From an uncultured Clostridium sp. (lineage in GTDB: Bacteria; Bacillota; Clostridia; TANB77; CAG-508), in assembly GCA_900555835.1 (NCBI GenBank), contig USMK01000001.1, forward strand, positions 27,842-91,841: DNA of 64,000 nt, read 5' to 3'. Made by a program: the position numbers and the translations under genes. Shown here piece after piece: positions 1 to 9,482 of this stretch. The notes below the pieces were generated by a model. That model was not told where the DNA came from and searched no databases. It saw only the letters and a program-made list of their open reading frames with translations. Each line of letters begins with the position of its first letter. Positions within the stretch are counted from its first letter, which is position 1.

Positions 1-1
1 T

Positions 2-269
2 TTACCAAATAATATAGAAAACACTAAGCAAGTGCTAAAAATAATAACTGAAAATTTTCCACCGCAAGTCTATATAAGCTTAATGGCACAATATTTCCCA
101 GCCGGAATGGCAAAAGAACATCCAGAATTAAATCGCAAAATATCCCAAGAGGAATATGACCAAATTGAACAATATGTAGAAGAATTAGAAATTCAAAATC
201 GGATATATGCAAGATTTAGGTGAACACGAAGAAGAATATGTACCAGAATTTGATTTGAGGGGGATTTAA
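2..269 (+). CDS. Radical SAM protein, C-terminal end (partial; CGG shift site)
   Basis: The open frame enters from the left edge and reads through YISLMAQYFPAG and a helix-rich tail. This resembles the C-terminus of PflA-like radical SAM proteins (COG1313 type); the Fe-S motif would lie outside the window. In frame, translation reaches AAT CGG ATA at 197-205 and stops at 221-223. If the C at 200 is skipped, it continues as NGYMQDLGEHEEEYVPEFD and stops with TAA at 267-269. Such an acidic end is typical of this family. The family call rests on the tail alone, so it is moderate; the frame change at CGG is seen directly. Confidence 0.6.
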
Positions 270-352
270 AAATATGAAAATCTAAAAAATGTATTGAAAT
301 TATTTATTATATATGATAAATAATTATAAGAAAAAAGCATAGGAGGAGTTTT

Positions 353-1132
353 ATGAAAGTTGTAATATTAGCTGGTGGATTTGGAACCAGAATTTCGGAA
401 GAATCACATTTAAAACCTAAGCCAATGATAGAAATTGGAGAACAGCCAATTCTTTGGCATATTATGAAAGAATATTCTCATTATGGATTTAATAATTTTA
501 TAATTTGTCTTGGATATAAAGCATATAAAATCAAAGAATATTTTGCCGATTATTTTTTATACACCTCAGATGTTACATTTGATTTAGCAAAAAATGAAAT
601 GATTGTACATAAAAATTGTTCTGAAAATTGGAAGGTTACACTAGTAAATACTGGATTAAATACTATGACAGGTGGAAGAATTAAAAGAATTCAAGAATAT
701 ATTGGAAACGAGCCTTTTATGCTTACCTACGGAGATGGAGTTAGTGATATAAATATTAAAGAGTTGGTAGAATTTCATAAAAAACACGGAAAAATAGCAA
801 CAATAACAGCTGTAAATGTAGGACAAAGATTCGGTGTTTTGGAAATTAATGAAAAAAATATTATAAATAGTTTTAGAGAGAAAAAAGCTGATGATTGTAA
901 TTTAGTTAATGGTGGATATATGGTTTTAAATCCAGAAGTGTTTAATTATATTAAACAGGGAGATGAAACTGTTTTTGAAAAAGAACCATTAGAAAATTTA
1001 GCTAAGGATGGAGAACTTGTTGCATATAGACATAATGGATTTTGGCAATGTATGGATACTCAAAGAGATAAAATGCAACTAGAAGAACTATGGAAAAATG
1101 GAATGGCAAAATGGAAGGTATGGGAAGATTAA
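353..1132 (+). CDS. rfbF: Glucose-1-phosphate cytidylyltransferase
   Basis: Makes CDP-glucose from CTP and glucose 1-phosphate, the entry step to CDP-3,6-dideoxyhexoses. The protein has 259 residues, the usual length. The N-terminus carries the sugar nucleotidyltransferase signature AGGFGTRISEES followed by KPKPM (residues 7-25), and the central part keeps YGDGVSDIN. The start has a good AGGAGG site (341-346). It is first in a run of same-strand genes (353-8825), followed by the next two enzymes of the CDP-glucose route, and its stop overlaps the next start (TAATG). The gene is intact. In-frame CGG is absent although CGG occurs out of frame four times. Confidence 0.95.
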   Translation: MKVVILAGGFGTRISEESHLKPKPMIEIGEQPILWHIMKEYSHYGFNNFIICLGYKAYKIKEYFADYFLYTSDVTFDLAKNEMIVHKNCSENWKVTLVNTGLNTMTGGRIKRIQEYIGNEPFMLTYGDGVSDINIKELVEFHKKHGKIATITAVNVGQRFGVLEINEKNIINSFREKKADDCNLVNGGYMVLNPEVFNYIKQGDETVFEKEPLENLAKDGELVAYRHNGFWQCMDTQRDKMQLEELWKNGMAKWKVWED

Positions 1133-2766
1133 TGGAAAATTTGAAGAGAAATGTTTATTTTTTTGTAAAGAAACCAGAATATATAATTCCTTTAATATTA
1201 GTTATTATATTAAGTTTTGGGTTTGTAGTAACGCACTATAGTGTAAACGTTGATACATTATCAGATGCTAGATATTATAAAGATGGAGAATTATTAGCAC
1301 AAAATAGATATGGTGGGGTGTTGATTGATAAAATTTTTGGAGTGATGGAATATAATCCTTTTTTTGTTGATGGACTAGCAGTGATTTTCCTTGCAATGGC
1401 TGCAATTACCTTTTGTATATTATTTAAAAGAATAAGTCAAGATAAAATAAATACTGTAACATATACAATATTTTCTTGTTTATTTGTTTCATCCCCATTA
1501 ATAAATGAGATTTTTGCATATACCCCAATGAGCTTAGGAGTTTGCTTTTCTTTTTTTGTAAATGCTGTAATTTTTAATTTACTATATTCATATAAAATTA
1601 TGGAAAAAAAGAAATATTTAATTTTTTCGACCATAATGTTATGTATAATATCAGCAATATATGAATCTAGTGTAACGGTTTATTTATCTGGAATTATAAT
1701 GATTGAAATATTAGATTATATATATGGAAAACACCAAAATGCAAAAGATATAATAAAAAATTTGCTAATTATGTTAATTCCTTTATTAATCTCTATGATA
1801 ATAAATGCGATTATATCTAAATTAATATTAATAATATTCAATTTAGAACCAAGTGTTAAAGCCGATAAAAAAATTTATTATATTAGAATAGGTGTTGGAG
1901 AAGCAATAAAAAATTTATTAAAAACAACTTTTTATTATTTCGGAATAAATGGATTATTATATTTACCAATAACAGTAATGCAAATATCTAGTGTTATAAT
2001 GTTGATTTTAGGGATTATTTATGGTAAGAAAAATAAAAATTTTATGATATTTTTGCTTTTCTTTGGAGAAATAATTTCAATTTTTGCATTATCTATAATA
2101 GAAGGAATAGCTGCTAATTATAGAACTTGTCAAGTGTTTCAGTTATTTAGTGCATTTGCGTTTATGATGTTAATACAATATTTTATAAATGCAGATAAAA
2201 ATAAAATTGTAAAGAATATATTTATATTTTTGGCTTTTCTTATAATTTTTTATCAAGCAAAAGAAACCAATAAAAACTTTTATTATAATTATGTTAGATA
2301 TGAACAAGAAAAAACATATTTAATAGAGAATGCAGAAAGATTAGAAGATGAATATGATATAAAAAATAAACCTGTTATATTTATAGCTAATAAGATTGAT
2401 CTTTCTAAATATTCAATAGAAAATTTATGCGTTTCAACAGATAAATTAAATGTGAAAGTGGCAAATTTCATTGTAAAAATATTTGAACCAGAAAATTATG
2501 CATATGATAACCAAAAATATAGCTATATTGATAAGCCTAGTCAATCAAATATGTATCCATACTTATATTGGGCTGATGATGCATTTGGGGAACCAAATAC
2601 GGAAATTTATAAATGGTTAACAGTTTTGGGATATGATAAATTTATACAACCAACAATGGAGCAATATTATGATGCAAAAAGTCAAATACAAAAATTAGGA
2701 GATATAGATCAGAAAATTGTTGAGTTAGAAAATTATTTAGTTGTATTAGTAAATAGGAGATTTTAG
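1132..2766 (+). CDS. GtrII-like polytopic glucosyltransferase
   Basis: A 544-residue membrane protein with about ten hydrophobic segments. After a first membrane span at residues 15-35 it carries VDTLSDARYYKDGELLAQNRYG, similar to the GtrII family (PF14264) of O-antigen modifying glucosyltransferases that use a polyprenyl-phosphate sugar at the outer face of the membrane. The start at 1132 is chosen because the ATG overlaps the rfbF stop; an in-frame ATG at 1090 lies inside rfbF. The last 150 residues are hydrophilic and probably extracytoplasmic. Membership in the glycan operon supports the role. The acceptor and donor cannot be told from sequence. Confidence 0.75.
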   Translation: MENLKRNVYFFVKKPEYIIPLILVIILSFGFVVTHYSVNVDTLSDARYYKDGELLAQNRYGGVLIDKIFGVMEYNPFFVDGLAVIFLAMAAITFCILFKRISQDKINTVTYTIFSCLFVSSPLINEIFAYTPMSLGVCFSFFVNAVIFNLLYSYKIMEKKKYLIFSTIMLCIISAIYESSVTVYLSGIIMIEILDYIYGKHQNAKDIIKNLLIMLIPLLISMIINAIISKLILIIFNLEPSVKADKKIYYIRIGVGEAIKNLLKTTFYYFGINGLLYLPITVMQISSVIMLILGIIYGKKNKNFMIFLLFFGEIISIFALSIIEGIAANYRTCQVFQLFSAFAFMMLIQYFINADKNKIVKNIFIFLAFLIIFYQAKETNKNFYYNYVRYEQEKTYLIENAERLEDEYDIKNKPVIFIANKIDLSKYSIENLCVSTDKLNVKVANFIVKIFEPENYAYDNQKYSYIDKPSQSNMYPYLYWADDAFGEPNTEIYKWLTVLGYDKFIQPTMEQYYDAKSQIQKLGDIDQKIVELENYLVVLVNRRF

Positions 2767-2768
2767 AT

Positions 2769-3821
2769 ATGAATATAAACTTTTATAAAAACAAAAAAAT
2801 CCTAATAACAGGTCATACCGGTTTTAAAGGGACGTGGTTAACTAAAATATTATTAATGTTAGGAGCTGATGTAACAGGATATTCGCTAGAAGCTCCTACA
2901 ACGCCAAGTCTATATGAAACAATTGAAGTGGGAAAAAATATGAATTCGGTAGTTGGAGATATTAGAGATTTACAAAAACTAAAAAAGGTGTTTAATGAAA
3001 TTCAACCAGAGATAGTTTTTCATTTAGCAGCTCAGCCGATAGTAAGAAAATCTTATGAAGAACCAGAATATACCTATTCAACTAATGTTATGGGAACTGT
3101 AAATGTATTAGAATGTATACGAGAGTGCGATAGTGTAAAATCATTTGTAAATGTAACAACAGATAAGGTTTATAAAAACCACGAATGGGAATGGGGATAT
3201 AGAGAGAATGAAGAATTGAACGGATATGATCCATATTCAAACAGTAAATCTTGTTCTGAATTGATAACTCATACATACAAAAGAAGTTTTTTTAAAGGCA
3301 GAAAAATTGGAATATCAACTGCAAGAGCTGGAAATGTGATTGGTGGAGGAGATTATGCCCCAGATAGAATAATACCAGATTGTGTGAGAGCTGCGATTAA
3401 CAAAGAAACAATAATTATTAGAAATCCAAATTCTGTACGACCATATCAACATGTATTAGAGCCGTTATTTGCATATTTGCTTATTGCAGAAAAACAATAT
3501 ATAGATAATAAATATGCAGACTCATATAATGTGGGACCAAATGAAGAGAATTGTATAACAACAGGTGAAATTGTAAAAATATTTGTGAATAAATGGGGAC
3601 AAGGTTTACAATGGGAATGCAATAATGTAGAAGGACCACACGAAGCTAATTTTTTAAAACTGGATTGTTCAAAAATAAAAAATAAGTTAGGCTGGTTTCC
3701 TAAATGGAGTGTAGAAAAGGCAGTAGAAGCAACTGTTGAATTTTCAAAAATTAATTTAGAGAAAACACAAATTTTGCAAGAGATGGAAAAACAAATAAAT
3801 GAATATATTAATAGCAAATAA
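2769..3821 (+). CDS. rfbG: CDP-glucose 4,6-dehydratase
   Basis: Converts CDP-glucose to CDP-4-keto-6-deoxyglucose with bound NAD. It is an extended SDR of 350 residues with the Rossmann motif TGHTGFKGTWL at residues 14-24, HLAAQPIVRKSY in the middle, and the catalytic YSNSK (YxxxK) in DPYSNSKSCSE. It begins three bases after the upstream stop. With rfbF and rfbH on either side it forms the complete route to the CDP-6-deoxy-4-keto-3-deoxy sugar. Intact; no in-frame CGG. Confidence 0.95.
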   Translation: MNINFYKNKKILITGHTGFKGTWLTKILLMLGADVTGYSLEAPTTPSLYETIEVGKNMNSVVGDIRDLQKLKKVFNEIQPEIVFHLAAQPIVRKSYEEPEYTYSTNVMGTVNVLECIRECDSVKSFVNVTTDKVYKNHEWEWGYRENEELNGYDPYSNSKSCSELITHTYKRSFFKGRKIGISTARAGNVIGGGDYAPDRIIPDCVRAAINKETIIIRNPNSVRPYQHVLEPLFAYLLIAEKQYIDNKYADSYNVGPNEENCITTGEIVKIFVNKWGQGLQWECNNVEGPHEANFLKLDCSKIKNKLGWFPKWSVEKAVEATVEFSKINLEKTQILQEMEKQINEYINSK

Positions 3822-3872
3822 TGAAATTTTAATATTTGCAAAAGTATAAAAACAAATGGGGGAGGCAAATAT

Positions 3873-5213
3873 ATGTTTGAAAATGTGGATGAAAAAAAAG
3901 ACAGAGAGAAAATTCTAGAAGAAGTAAAACAATATTATGAAAAGTATCATAATATTTCCAAAAAATTTAAAGAAGGAGATAAAATAAGTTATGCTTCAAG
4001 AGTATATAATAGTGAAGAAATGATGAATTTAGTAGATAGTGCATTGGAATTTTGGCTAACATCGGGAAGATATACTAAAAAATTTGAAGAAGAGTTTGCT
4101 AAATATTTAGGTGTAAGATATTGCAGTTTAGTAAATTCGGGTTCATCTGCTAATTTACTTGCATTTATGGCTCTAACTTCACCAGTATTGGAAGAAAAAA
4201 GAATAAAAAGAGGAGATGAAATAATAACTGTTGCTGCGGGATTTCCAACAACAGTTGCACCAATTATACAATATGGAGCAATTCCGGTATTTGTTGATGT
4301 TACCATTCCACAATACAATATAGATGTAAGTATGATGGAAAAAGCTTTGTCTGATAAGACAAAAGCGGTAATGATAGCACATACATTAGGAAATCCATTT
4401 GATTTATCCAAAATAAAAGAATTTTGTGATAAAAATAACTTATGGCTAATAGAAGACAATTGTGATGCTTTGGGTTCTAAATATACAATAAACGGAGAAG
4501 AAAAATTTACAGGAACGATTGGAGATATCGGAACATCAAGTTTTTATCCACCACATCATATTACTATGGGAGAAGGTGGGGCAGTATATACCAATAATGC
4601 TATATTAAATAAAATTATAAGGTCTTTTAGAGATTGGGGAAGAGATTGTTCTTGCCCGTCTGGAATGGATAATTTATGTGGACATAGATTTGATAAACAA
4701 TATGGTGAATTACCAGTTGGATATGACCATAAATATGTATATTCACATTTTGGATATAATTTAAAGGCTACGGATATGCAGGCCGCAGTAGGTGTAGCAC
4801 AATTGAAGAAGTTCCCTGAATTTGTAGAAAAAAGGAAATATAATTTTAATAAATTAAAAGAAGCTTTAAAAGATACTAGCGATAAACTAATATTACCAGA
4901 AGCTTGTAAAAATTCAGAGCCTTGTTGGTTTGGATTTGTAATAACCTGTAAACCTAATGTTGATAGAAATAAGGTTGTAAAATATCTAGAAGAAAAAGGA
5001 ATTCAAACAAGAAATTTATTTGCTGGAAATTTGATAAAACATCCTTGTTTTGACGAAATGAGGAAAGAACAAAAAGGATACAGAGTAGTTGGAGAATTAA
5101 CAAATACAGACATAATAATGAATAAAACATTTTGGGTAGGAGTTTACCCAGGAATGACAGAAGAAAAATTGGAATATATAGCCAAAGCTATAAAAGAAGC
5201 TATTTATAATTAG
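3873..5213 (+). CDS. rfbH: CDP-6-deoxy-L-threo-D-glycero-4-hexulose-3-dehydrase (E1)
   Basis: PMP-dependent [2Fe-2S] enzyme that removes the C3 hydroxyl of CDP-4-keto-6-deoxyglucose. The protein has 446 residues in the DegT/DnrJ/EryC1 fold. The motif FYPPHHITMGEGGAV has His where aminotransferases have the PLP lysine, the hallmark of this dehydrase. Iron-sulfur ligands are visible: a Cys in DNCDALG, then C-x-C-x7-C in DCSCPSGMDNLCGHRF about 60 residues later. A strong GGGGGAGG-like site lies at 3858-3865. Its reductase partner (E3, RfbI/AscD) was not seen in the window. Confidence 0.95.
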   Translation: MFENVDEKKDREKILEEVKQYYEKYHNISKKFKEGDKISYASRVYNSEEMMNLVDSALEFWLTSGRYTKKFEEEFAKYLGVRYCSLVNSGSSANLLAFMALTSPVLEEKRIKRGDEIITVAAGFPTTVAPIIQYGAIPVFVDVTIPQYNIDVSMMEKALSDKTKAVMIAHTLGNPFDLSKIKEFCDKNNLWLIEDNCDALGSKYTINGEEKFTGTIGDIGTSSFYPPHHITMGEGGAVYTNNAILNKIIRSFRDWGRDCSCPSGMDNLCGHRFDKQYGELPVGYDHKYVYSHFGYNLKATDMQAAVGVAQLKKFPEFVEKRKYNFNKLKEALKDTSDKLILPEACKNSEPCWFGFVITCKPNVDRNKVVKYLEEKGIQTRNLFAGNLIKHPCFDEMRKEQKGYRVVGELTNTDIIMNKTFWVGVYPGMTEEKLEYIAKAIKEAIYN

Positions 5214-5225
5214 AAGGTGTGAAAA

Positions 5226-6051
5226 ATGAAAAGAAAAATTACTGATTCAGAAGAACTTGCTTGGAAAATTAGAAGAGATGCAATAGAAATGACTCACTTA
5301 TCAAATGGTTCACATATTGCCGCTATATTATCAGTGGCAGATATTATAGCTGTTCTCTATGCTAAAATAATGAATTATAATCCAGAAAATCCTAAGTTAG
5401 ATACAAGAGATCGAATAATTTTAAGCAAAGGACACGCTGGTGCAGCAATATATTCGGCATTAGCAGAAGAAGGATTTTTTGATACTGAAATTTTAAAAAC
5501 ACATTATGCTAATGGAAGTATTTTATCAGGTCACGTGTCTCATAAAAAGGTACCAGGAGTAGAATTTTCAACAGGTTCATTACGGGCACGGTATATCTGT
5601 TGCTGCTGGAATGGCATTGGCAGCTAAAATGGATGAAAAAAAGCACAAAATATATGTTATTTTGGGTGATGGAGAATGTGATGAGGGAACTACTTGGGAA
5701 TGTGCCTTATTTGCAAAACAATATAAGCTAGACAATTTAATTGTTATAATAGATCATAATAAAATGCAAGCAATGGGATTTTGTGAAAATACAATGAATT
5801 TGGAACCTTTTGCCGAAAAGTGGAAGGCATTTGGGTGGAATGTAAAAGAAGTTGATGGAAACAATTGCAAGGAACTTGAAAAAGTTTTAAATGAAACAAA
5901 AGAAGAAAATAAGCCAACAGTAATTATTGCAAATACAATAAAAGGAAAAGGAATATCTTTTATGGAAAACAATATTGTTTGGCATTATAGAGCCCCACAA
6001 GGAGAAGACTATGAAAATGCTATAAAGGAATTAGAGGAGGCCAGAAAATGA
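5226..6051 (+). CDS. Transketolase, N-terminal (ThDP-binding) subunit; CGG shift at 5583
   Basis: The thiamine-diphosphate half of a split transketolase, 274 residues after one +1 shift. The first 119 codons (LSKGHAGAAIYSALAEEG and SGHVSHKKVPGVEFSTGSL) match the family. Codon 120 is CGG (5583-5585); skipping its C gives GHGISVAAGMALAAKMDEKK, the conserved GSLGxGxSxAxGMA motif, then the ThDP motif GDGECDEGTTWE with IIDHNK. Read without a shift the protein ends at 5627. The 3' end overlaps the C-terminal subunit start by four bases (ATGA). In this operon it probably transfers a two-carbon unit to a keto-deoxy sugar; that role is inference. Confidence 0.9.
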
Positions 6052-6965
6052 GAAATACATTTGTAAAAACATTAGTAGATATTGCTGAAAATGATGATCA
6101 AATTTGTCTTATTACGGGAGATTTAGGATTTGGAGTATTAACACCGTTTATGGAAAAATATCCTCAAAGATTTATAAATGCTGGAATTGCAGAGCAAAAT
6201 ATGACTGGAGTAGCTGCCGGAATGGCAAAAGAAGGAAAAAAAGTAGTAACATATTCAATAGGAAATTTTCCAACAATGAGATGCTTAGAACAAATAAGAA
6301 ATGATTGTGCATATCACAAGGCAAATGTAAAAATTGTTTCTGTAGGAGGAGGATTTGTATATGGTGCTCACGGAATGAGTCATCACGCAACTGAGGATAT
6401 TGCAATAATGAGAGCTTTGCCAGATGTTAAAGTATTTGCCCCAGGGGATTTATTAGAAGCAAAAGAAGTAACTAAGGCAATGCTAAAAACTGATGGAACT
6501 TGTTATTTAAGATTAGGTAAAGGAGGAGAACAGCAAATACACCATAATTTACAAAATTTCGAAATAGGAAAAGCTATAAAAATTTCGGAAGGAAATAATA
6601 TTGCTATTTTCTCAACAGGAGCAATATTAGATGAAGCGGTACAAACTAGAAAAAATTTGGAAAAGTTAGGAATTAGTGTAGCTCAATATAGTTTCCCAAC
6701 GATAAAACCAATAGATAGAAAAGCTATAAGAAATGTTGCTAAAAATGTAAAAATAATAGTAACAATAGAAGAACATAATATAATTGGAGGATTAGGTAGT
6801 GCAGTAGCAGAAGTAATGGCCGAAGAAGAAAGAGTGGCTAAATTAGTAAGAATAGGATTAAATGACGAATATACCACCATTGTAGGAAATCATAATTATT
6901 TAAGAGAACAATATGGAATGTCTGCTAATCGTATAACGGAAAGAATTTTGAAAATAATAAAATAG
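6048..6965 (+). CDS. Transketolase, C-terminal subunit
   Basis: A 305-residue partner of the preceding gene, carrying the pyrimidine-binding domain (GDLGFGVLTPFMEKYP, then NAGIAEQNMTGVAAGMA with the catalytic Glu at about residue 48) and the C-terminal transketolase domain (IEEHNIIGGLGSAVAE). Its ATG overlaps the upstream stop, consistent with equimolar expression of a two-subunit enzyme. Such split transketolase-like pairs occur in deoxysugar and natural-product clusters as well as in sugar catabolism; the neighbours favour a sugar-nucleotide substrate. Intact. Confidence 0.92.
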   Translation: MRNTFVKTLVDIAENDDQICLITGDLGFGVLTPFMEKYPQRFINAGIAEQNMTGVAAGMAKEGKKVVTYSIGNFPTMRCLEQIRNDCAYHKANVKIVSVGGGFVYGAHGMSHHATEDIAIMRALPDVKVFAPGDLLEAKEVTKAMLKTDGTCYLRLGKGGEQQIHHNLQNFEIGKAIKISEGNNIAIFSTGAILDEAVQTRKNLEKLGISVAQYSFPTIKPIDRKAIRNVAKNVKIIVTIEEHNIIGGLGSAVAEVMAEEERVAKLVRIGLNDEYTTIVGNHNYLREQYGMSANRITERILKIIK

Positions 6966-6978
6966 GAGAAGAAAGTGT

Positions 6979-7926
6979 ATGAAAAAAGCCATAATAACAG
7001 GTGCAACTGGCATGATTGGGATTAACCTAATAAAATATTTGATAAATAATGACGTTGAAGTAACAGCAATAATAAGACCAAATTCTGAGCGAAAATGGAT
7101 TTTAAATAATTTTCAGAAATTGAGAATAATAGAATGCGATCTAGAAAATATAGAAAATGCTAATGTTTTATCTGAGGAATGTGATGTGATGTATCATTTG
7201 GCTTGGAGTGGAACTACGGGAGATGCTAGAAATAATGTAGAATTACAATTAAAAAATATACAATATACATTAAATACTATAAAATTAGCCAAAATGATAA
7301 AGTGTAAAAAAATAATAGGTGCCGGTTCACAAGCTGAATATGGAAACGTTGAAGGTAAGTTAACTGAATTGACAAGTGTAAATCCACAAACTGCATATGG
7401 AATCGCAAAATTATGTGCAGGTAAAATGGGAAAAATATTGGCAGAAAATTTAGGAATAGAATTTATCTGGACTAGGATTTTAAGCATATATGGAGAGTAT
7501 GATGGAAAAAACACAATGGTGATGTCTAGCATAATAAAGATGTTAAATGGTGAAAGTCCTAAATATACAAAAGCTGAACAAATGTGGGATTATTTATATG
7601 TTGGAGATGTGGCTAAAGCAATGTATCTTTTAGGTGAAAAAGGAAAAAATGGAGAGATATATTGCATCGGAAGCGGAAAGGCTCAACCACTTAATAAATA
7701 TATAAAAGAAATTAAAAAACAAATTTTGCCAAATTTAGATATAAAATTTGGAGAAATTCCATATGGTAAAAATCAGGTAATGTATTTATGTGCTGATATT
7801 TCTAAACTAAATAAAGATACAGGATTTAAACCAGAGGTTTCATTTAATGAAGGAATAAAAAATACAATACAATGGTATAAGGAGACCAAAAATGAAAAAA
7901 ATAAGCATAGTAATACCAGCATTTAA
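6979..7926 (+). CDS. NAD(P)-dependent epimerase/reductase of the extended SDR family
   Basis: A 315-residue SDR with TGATGMIGINL at residues 8-18 and the YGIAK (YxxxK) pair in NPQTAYGIAKLCAG. The position after rfbFGH and the transketolase suggests a C4 ketoreductase for the CDP-keto sugar, similar in role to abequose or paratose synthases. The exact sugar cannot be inferred. The last 35 bases overlap the start of the next glycosyltransferase. No in-frame CGG. Confidence 0.8.
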   Translation: MKKAIITGATGMIGINLIKYLINNDVEVTAIIRPNSERKWILNNFQKLRIIECDLENIENANVLSEECDVMYHLAWSGTTGDARNNVELQLKNIQYTLNTIKLAKMIKCKKIIGAGSQAEYGNVEGKLTELTSVNPQTAYGIAKLCAGKMGKILAENLGIEFIWTRILSIYGEYDGKNTMVMSSIIKMLNGESPKYTKAEQMWDYLYVGDVAKAMYLLGEKGKNGEIYCIGSGKAQPLNKYIKEIKKQILPNLDIKFGEIPYGKNQVMYLCADISKLNKDTGFKPEVSFNEGIKNTIQWYKETKNEKNKHSNTSI

Positions 7927-8825
7927 TGAAGAAGAGAATATTGCAAATATAAGTGATGCAATAGTAAATGAATTAGAAAATTTGAATAGTTATGATTATG
8001 AAATAATTATTATAGATAACTATTCAACAGATAATACTAGAAAAATAATAGAAAAAAAGTGTAGTGAAAACAAAAAAATAAAGGCTATTTTTAACTGCAA
8101 AAATTTTGGACAATTTAACTCTCCATATTATGCTTTATTGCAATCAACCGGTGATTGTACAATGCTAATATGTGCAGATTTTCAAGATCCGGTGGAATTA
8201 ATTCCGAAATTTATAGAAGAATGGGAAAATGGTTATAAAATAGTTATTGGAGTAAAAGAATCCAGTAAAGAAAGTAGAATGATGTATTTTTTACGTTCTT
8301 GTTATTATAAAATAATTAAAAAGTTTTCAGATATAGAGCAAATTGAACATTTTACTGGTTTTGGATTATATGATAAGGATTTTATAAATATATTGAGAAA
8401 CTTGAATGATACAACTCCTTATTTAAGAGGAATTGTAGCAGAATTAGGGTTTCAAAGGAAAGAGATAAAATATAAGCAACCGAAAAGAATTGCAGGAAAG
8501 ACACATAATAATTTTTATACTTTATATGATGCGGCTATGCTAGGATTTACCTCATACACTAAAATTGGGTTACGATTGGCAACTTTTATGCGGAATGTTT
8601 GTTGGTGGAGTGAGCGTAATAATAGGAATAATTTACTTGATACTAAAAATATTATATTGGGATAGATTTGCGGCTGGAATGGCACCAATATTAATTGGAA
8701 TGTTTTTCTTGGGAGCTTTGCAGTTATTTTTTATCGGTTTTATGGGAGAATACATATTGTCTATAAATCACAGATTAATGAAAAGACCGTTGGTCATAGA
8801 GGAAAGAAGAATCAATTTTAAGTGA
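7892..8825 (+). CDS. DPM1/ArnC-like polyprenyl-phosphate glycosyltransferase (GT2); CGG shift at 8591
   Basis: 310 residues after one +1 shift. The N-terminal GT2 domain has VIPAFNEEENI and the DxD-like CADFQDP. The C-terminus should be two membrane helices. Codon 234 is CGG (8591-8593) in TTT ATG CGG AAT; without a shift the protein becomes polar and stops at 8665. Skipping the C gives MGMFVGGVSVIIGIIYLIL, then a second span (ILIGMFFLGALQLFFIGFMGEY), exactly the topology of this family, with TGA at 8823-8825. It probably loads a sugar on undecaprenyl phosphate for the GtrII-like enzyme. Overlaps the upstream gene. Confidence 0.88.
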
Positions 8826-8983
8826 TTAATTACTTAAAAATATGGTATTAAACTAATTACATAATGAAAAAGAAATACGGATTAATGCAGTTAACATAAA
8901 ACTATGTAGTCTTTCACATCATTGACACATATACAAGAAAAATAATAAATATATAAAAAAGTATTGAAATATTAATTAAAAAT

Positions 8984-9307
8984 GTGAATTATAGTAAAAT
9001 GTGGGGTCTAAATATAGGCTCCACATTTTTGCAAAGGAGAGAATTAACAAAACCAGTATATAATTTCGTTTTTGGAAATGTTTTGGGAAAAACTGCCGTA
9101 TTTTTAATACAAAATATTTTTCCAACGGTAAAAAAATACATAGAAGAAAAGTATGTGAATTCAAACAGCGATGGAGAAATTCCTAAAATAGTCAAAGATG
9201 AAATTATAAAGACTTCATTAAGAGTAGTAAAATTGGCAGAAGAAGGGATTAATATTCCGTTTAGCAACATCATTGAAATGAAAAAAGTTTTATTAAAACA
9301 AAGTTAA
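8984..9307 (+). CDS. Doubtful hypothetical protein
   Basis: An open frame of up to 107 codons with an amphipathic, Lys/Ile-rich translation (for example FPTVKKYIEEKY). No family is recognised. The only starts are a GTG at 8984, an ATG at 8999 that lies in the hairpin, and a TTG at 9032. The good Shine-Dalgarno-like AAAGGAGAG at 9034-9042 has no canonical in-frame start behind it. It could be the remains of a longer gene. Low confidence that it is translated. Confidence 0.3.
   Translation: MNYSKMWGLNIGSTFLQRRELTKPVYNFVFGNVLGKTAVFLIQNIFPTVKKYIEEKYVNSNSDGEIPKIVKDEIIKTSLRVVKLAEEGINIPFSNIIEMKKVLLKQS
8998..9030 (+). terminator. Probable bidirectional terminator hairpin
   Basis: The arms AATGTGG (8998-9004) and CCACATT (9021-9027) pair perfectly and extend inward through GTCT/AGGC. 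T residues follow on the + strand and A residues precede, so it could end transcription from both sides. Confidence 0.55.
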
Positions 9308-9482
9308 GTATTGATGCTTTTGGGGATATATAGCAAAATAGTAAATATAACAAGCTATTTATTAGAATAAAAGTATCATCTTGCAAGTTAACATAAACTA
9401 TGCATTGACAAACATACTACTTTGTTATATAATTTTCTTGCAGTTTTTTATTTTGACTCTAAAAAATTAAGGAGGGTTTATA

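Larger units (their letters stand above)
8826..9482. other. Gene-poor spacer after the glycan operon
   Basis: Holds a weak open frame (8984-9307), a hairpin (8998-9030) and two similar short stretches containing GTTAACATAAA (8889-8905 and 9388-9404). An AGGAGGG site at 9471-9477 serves the next gene. No RNA gene was recognised. Confidence 0.5.

Noticed and set aside
5226..6051. Two separate genes at 5226-5627 and 5611-6051
   Set aside because: Both halves are needed for one conserved transketolase N domain and the second has no ribosome site.
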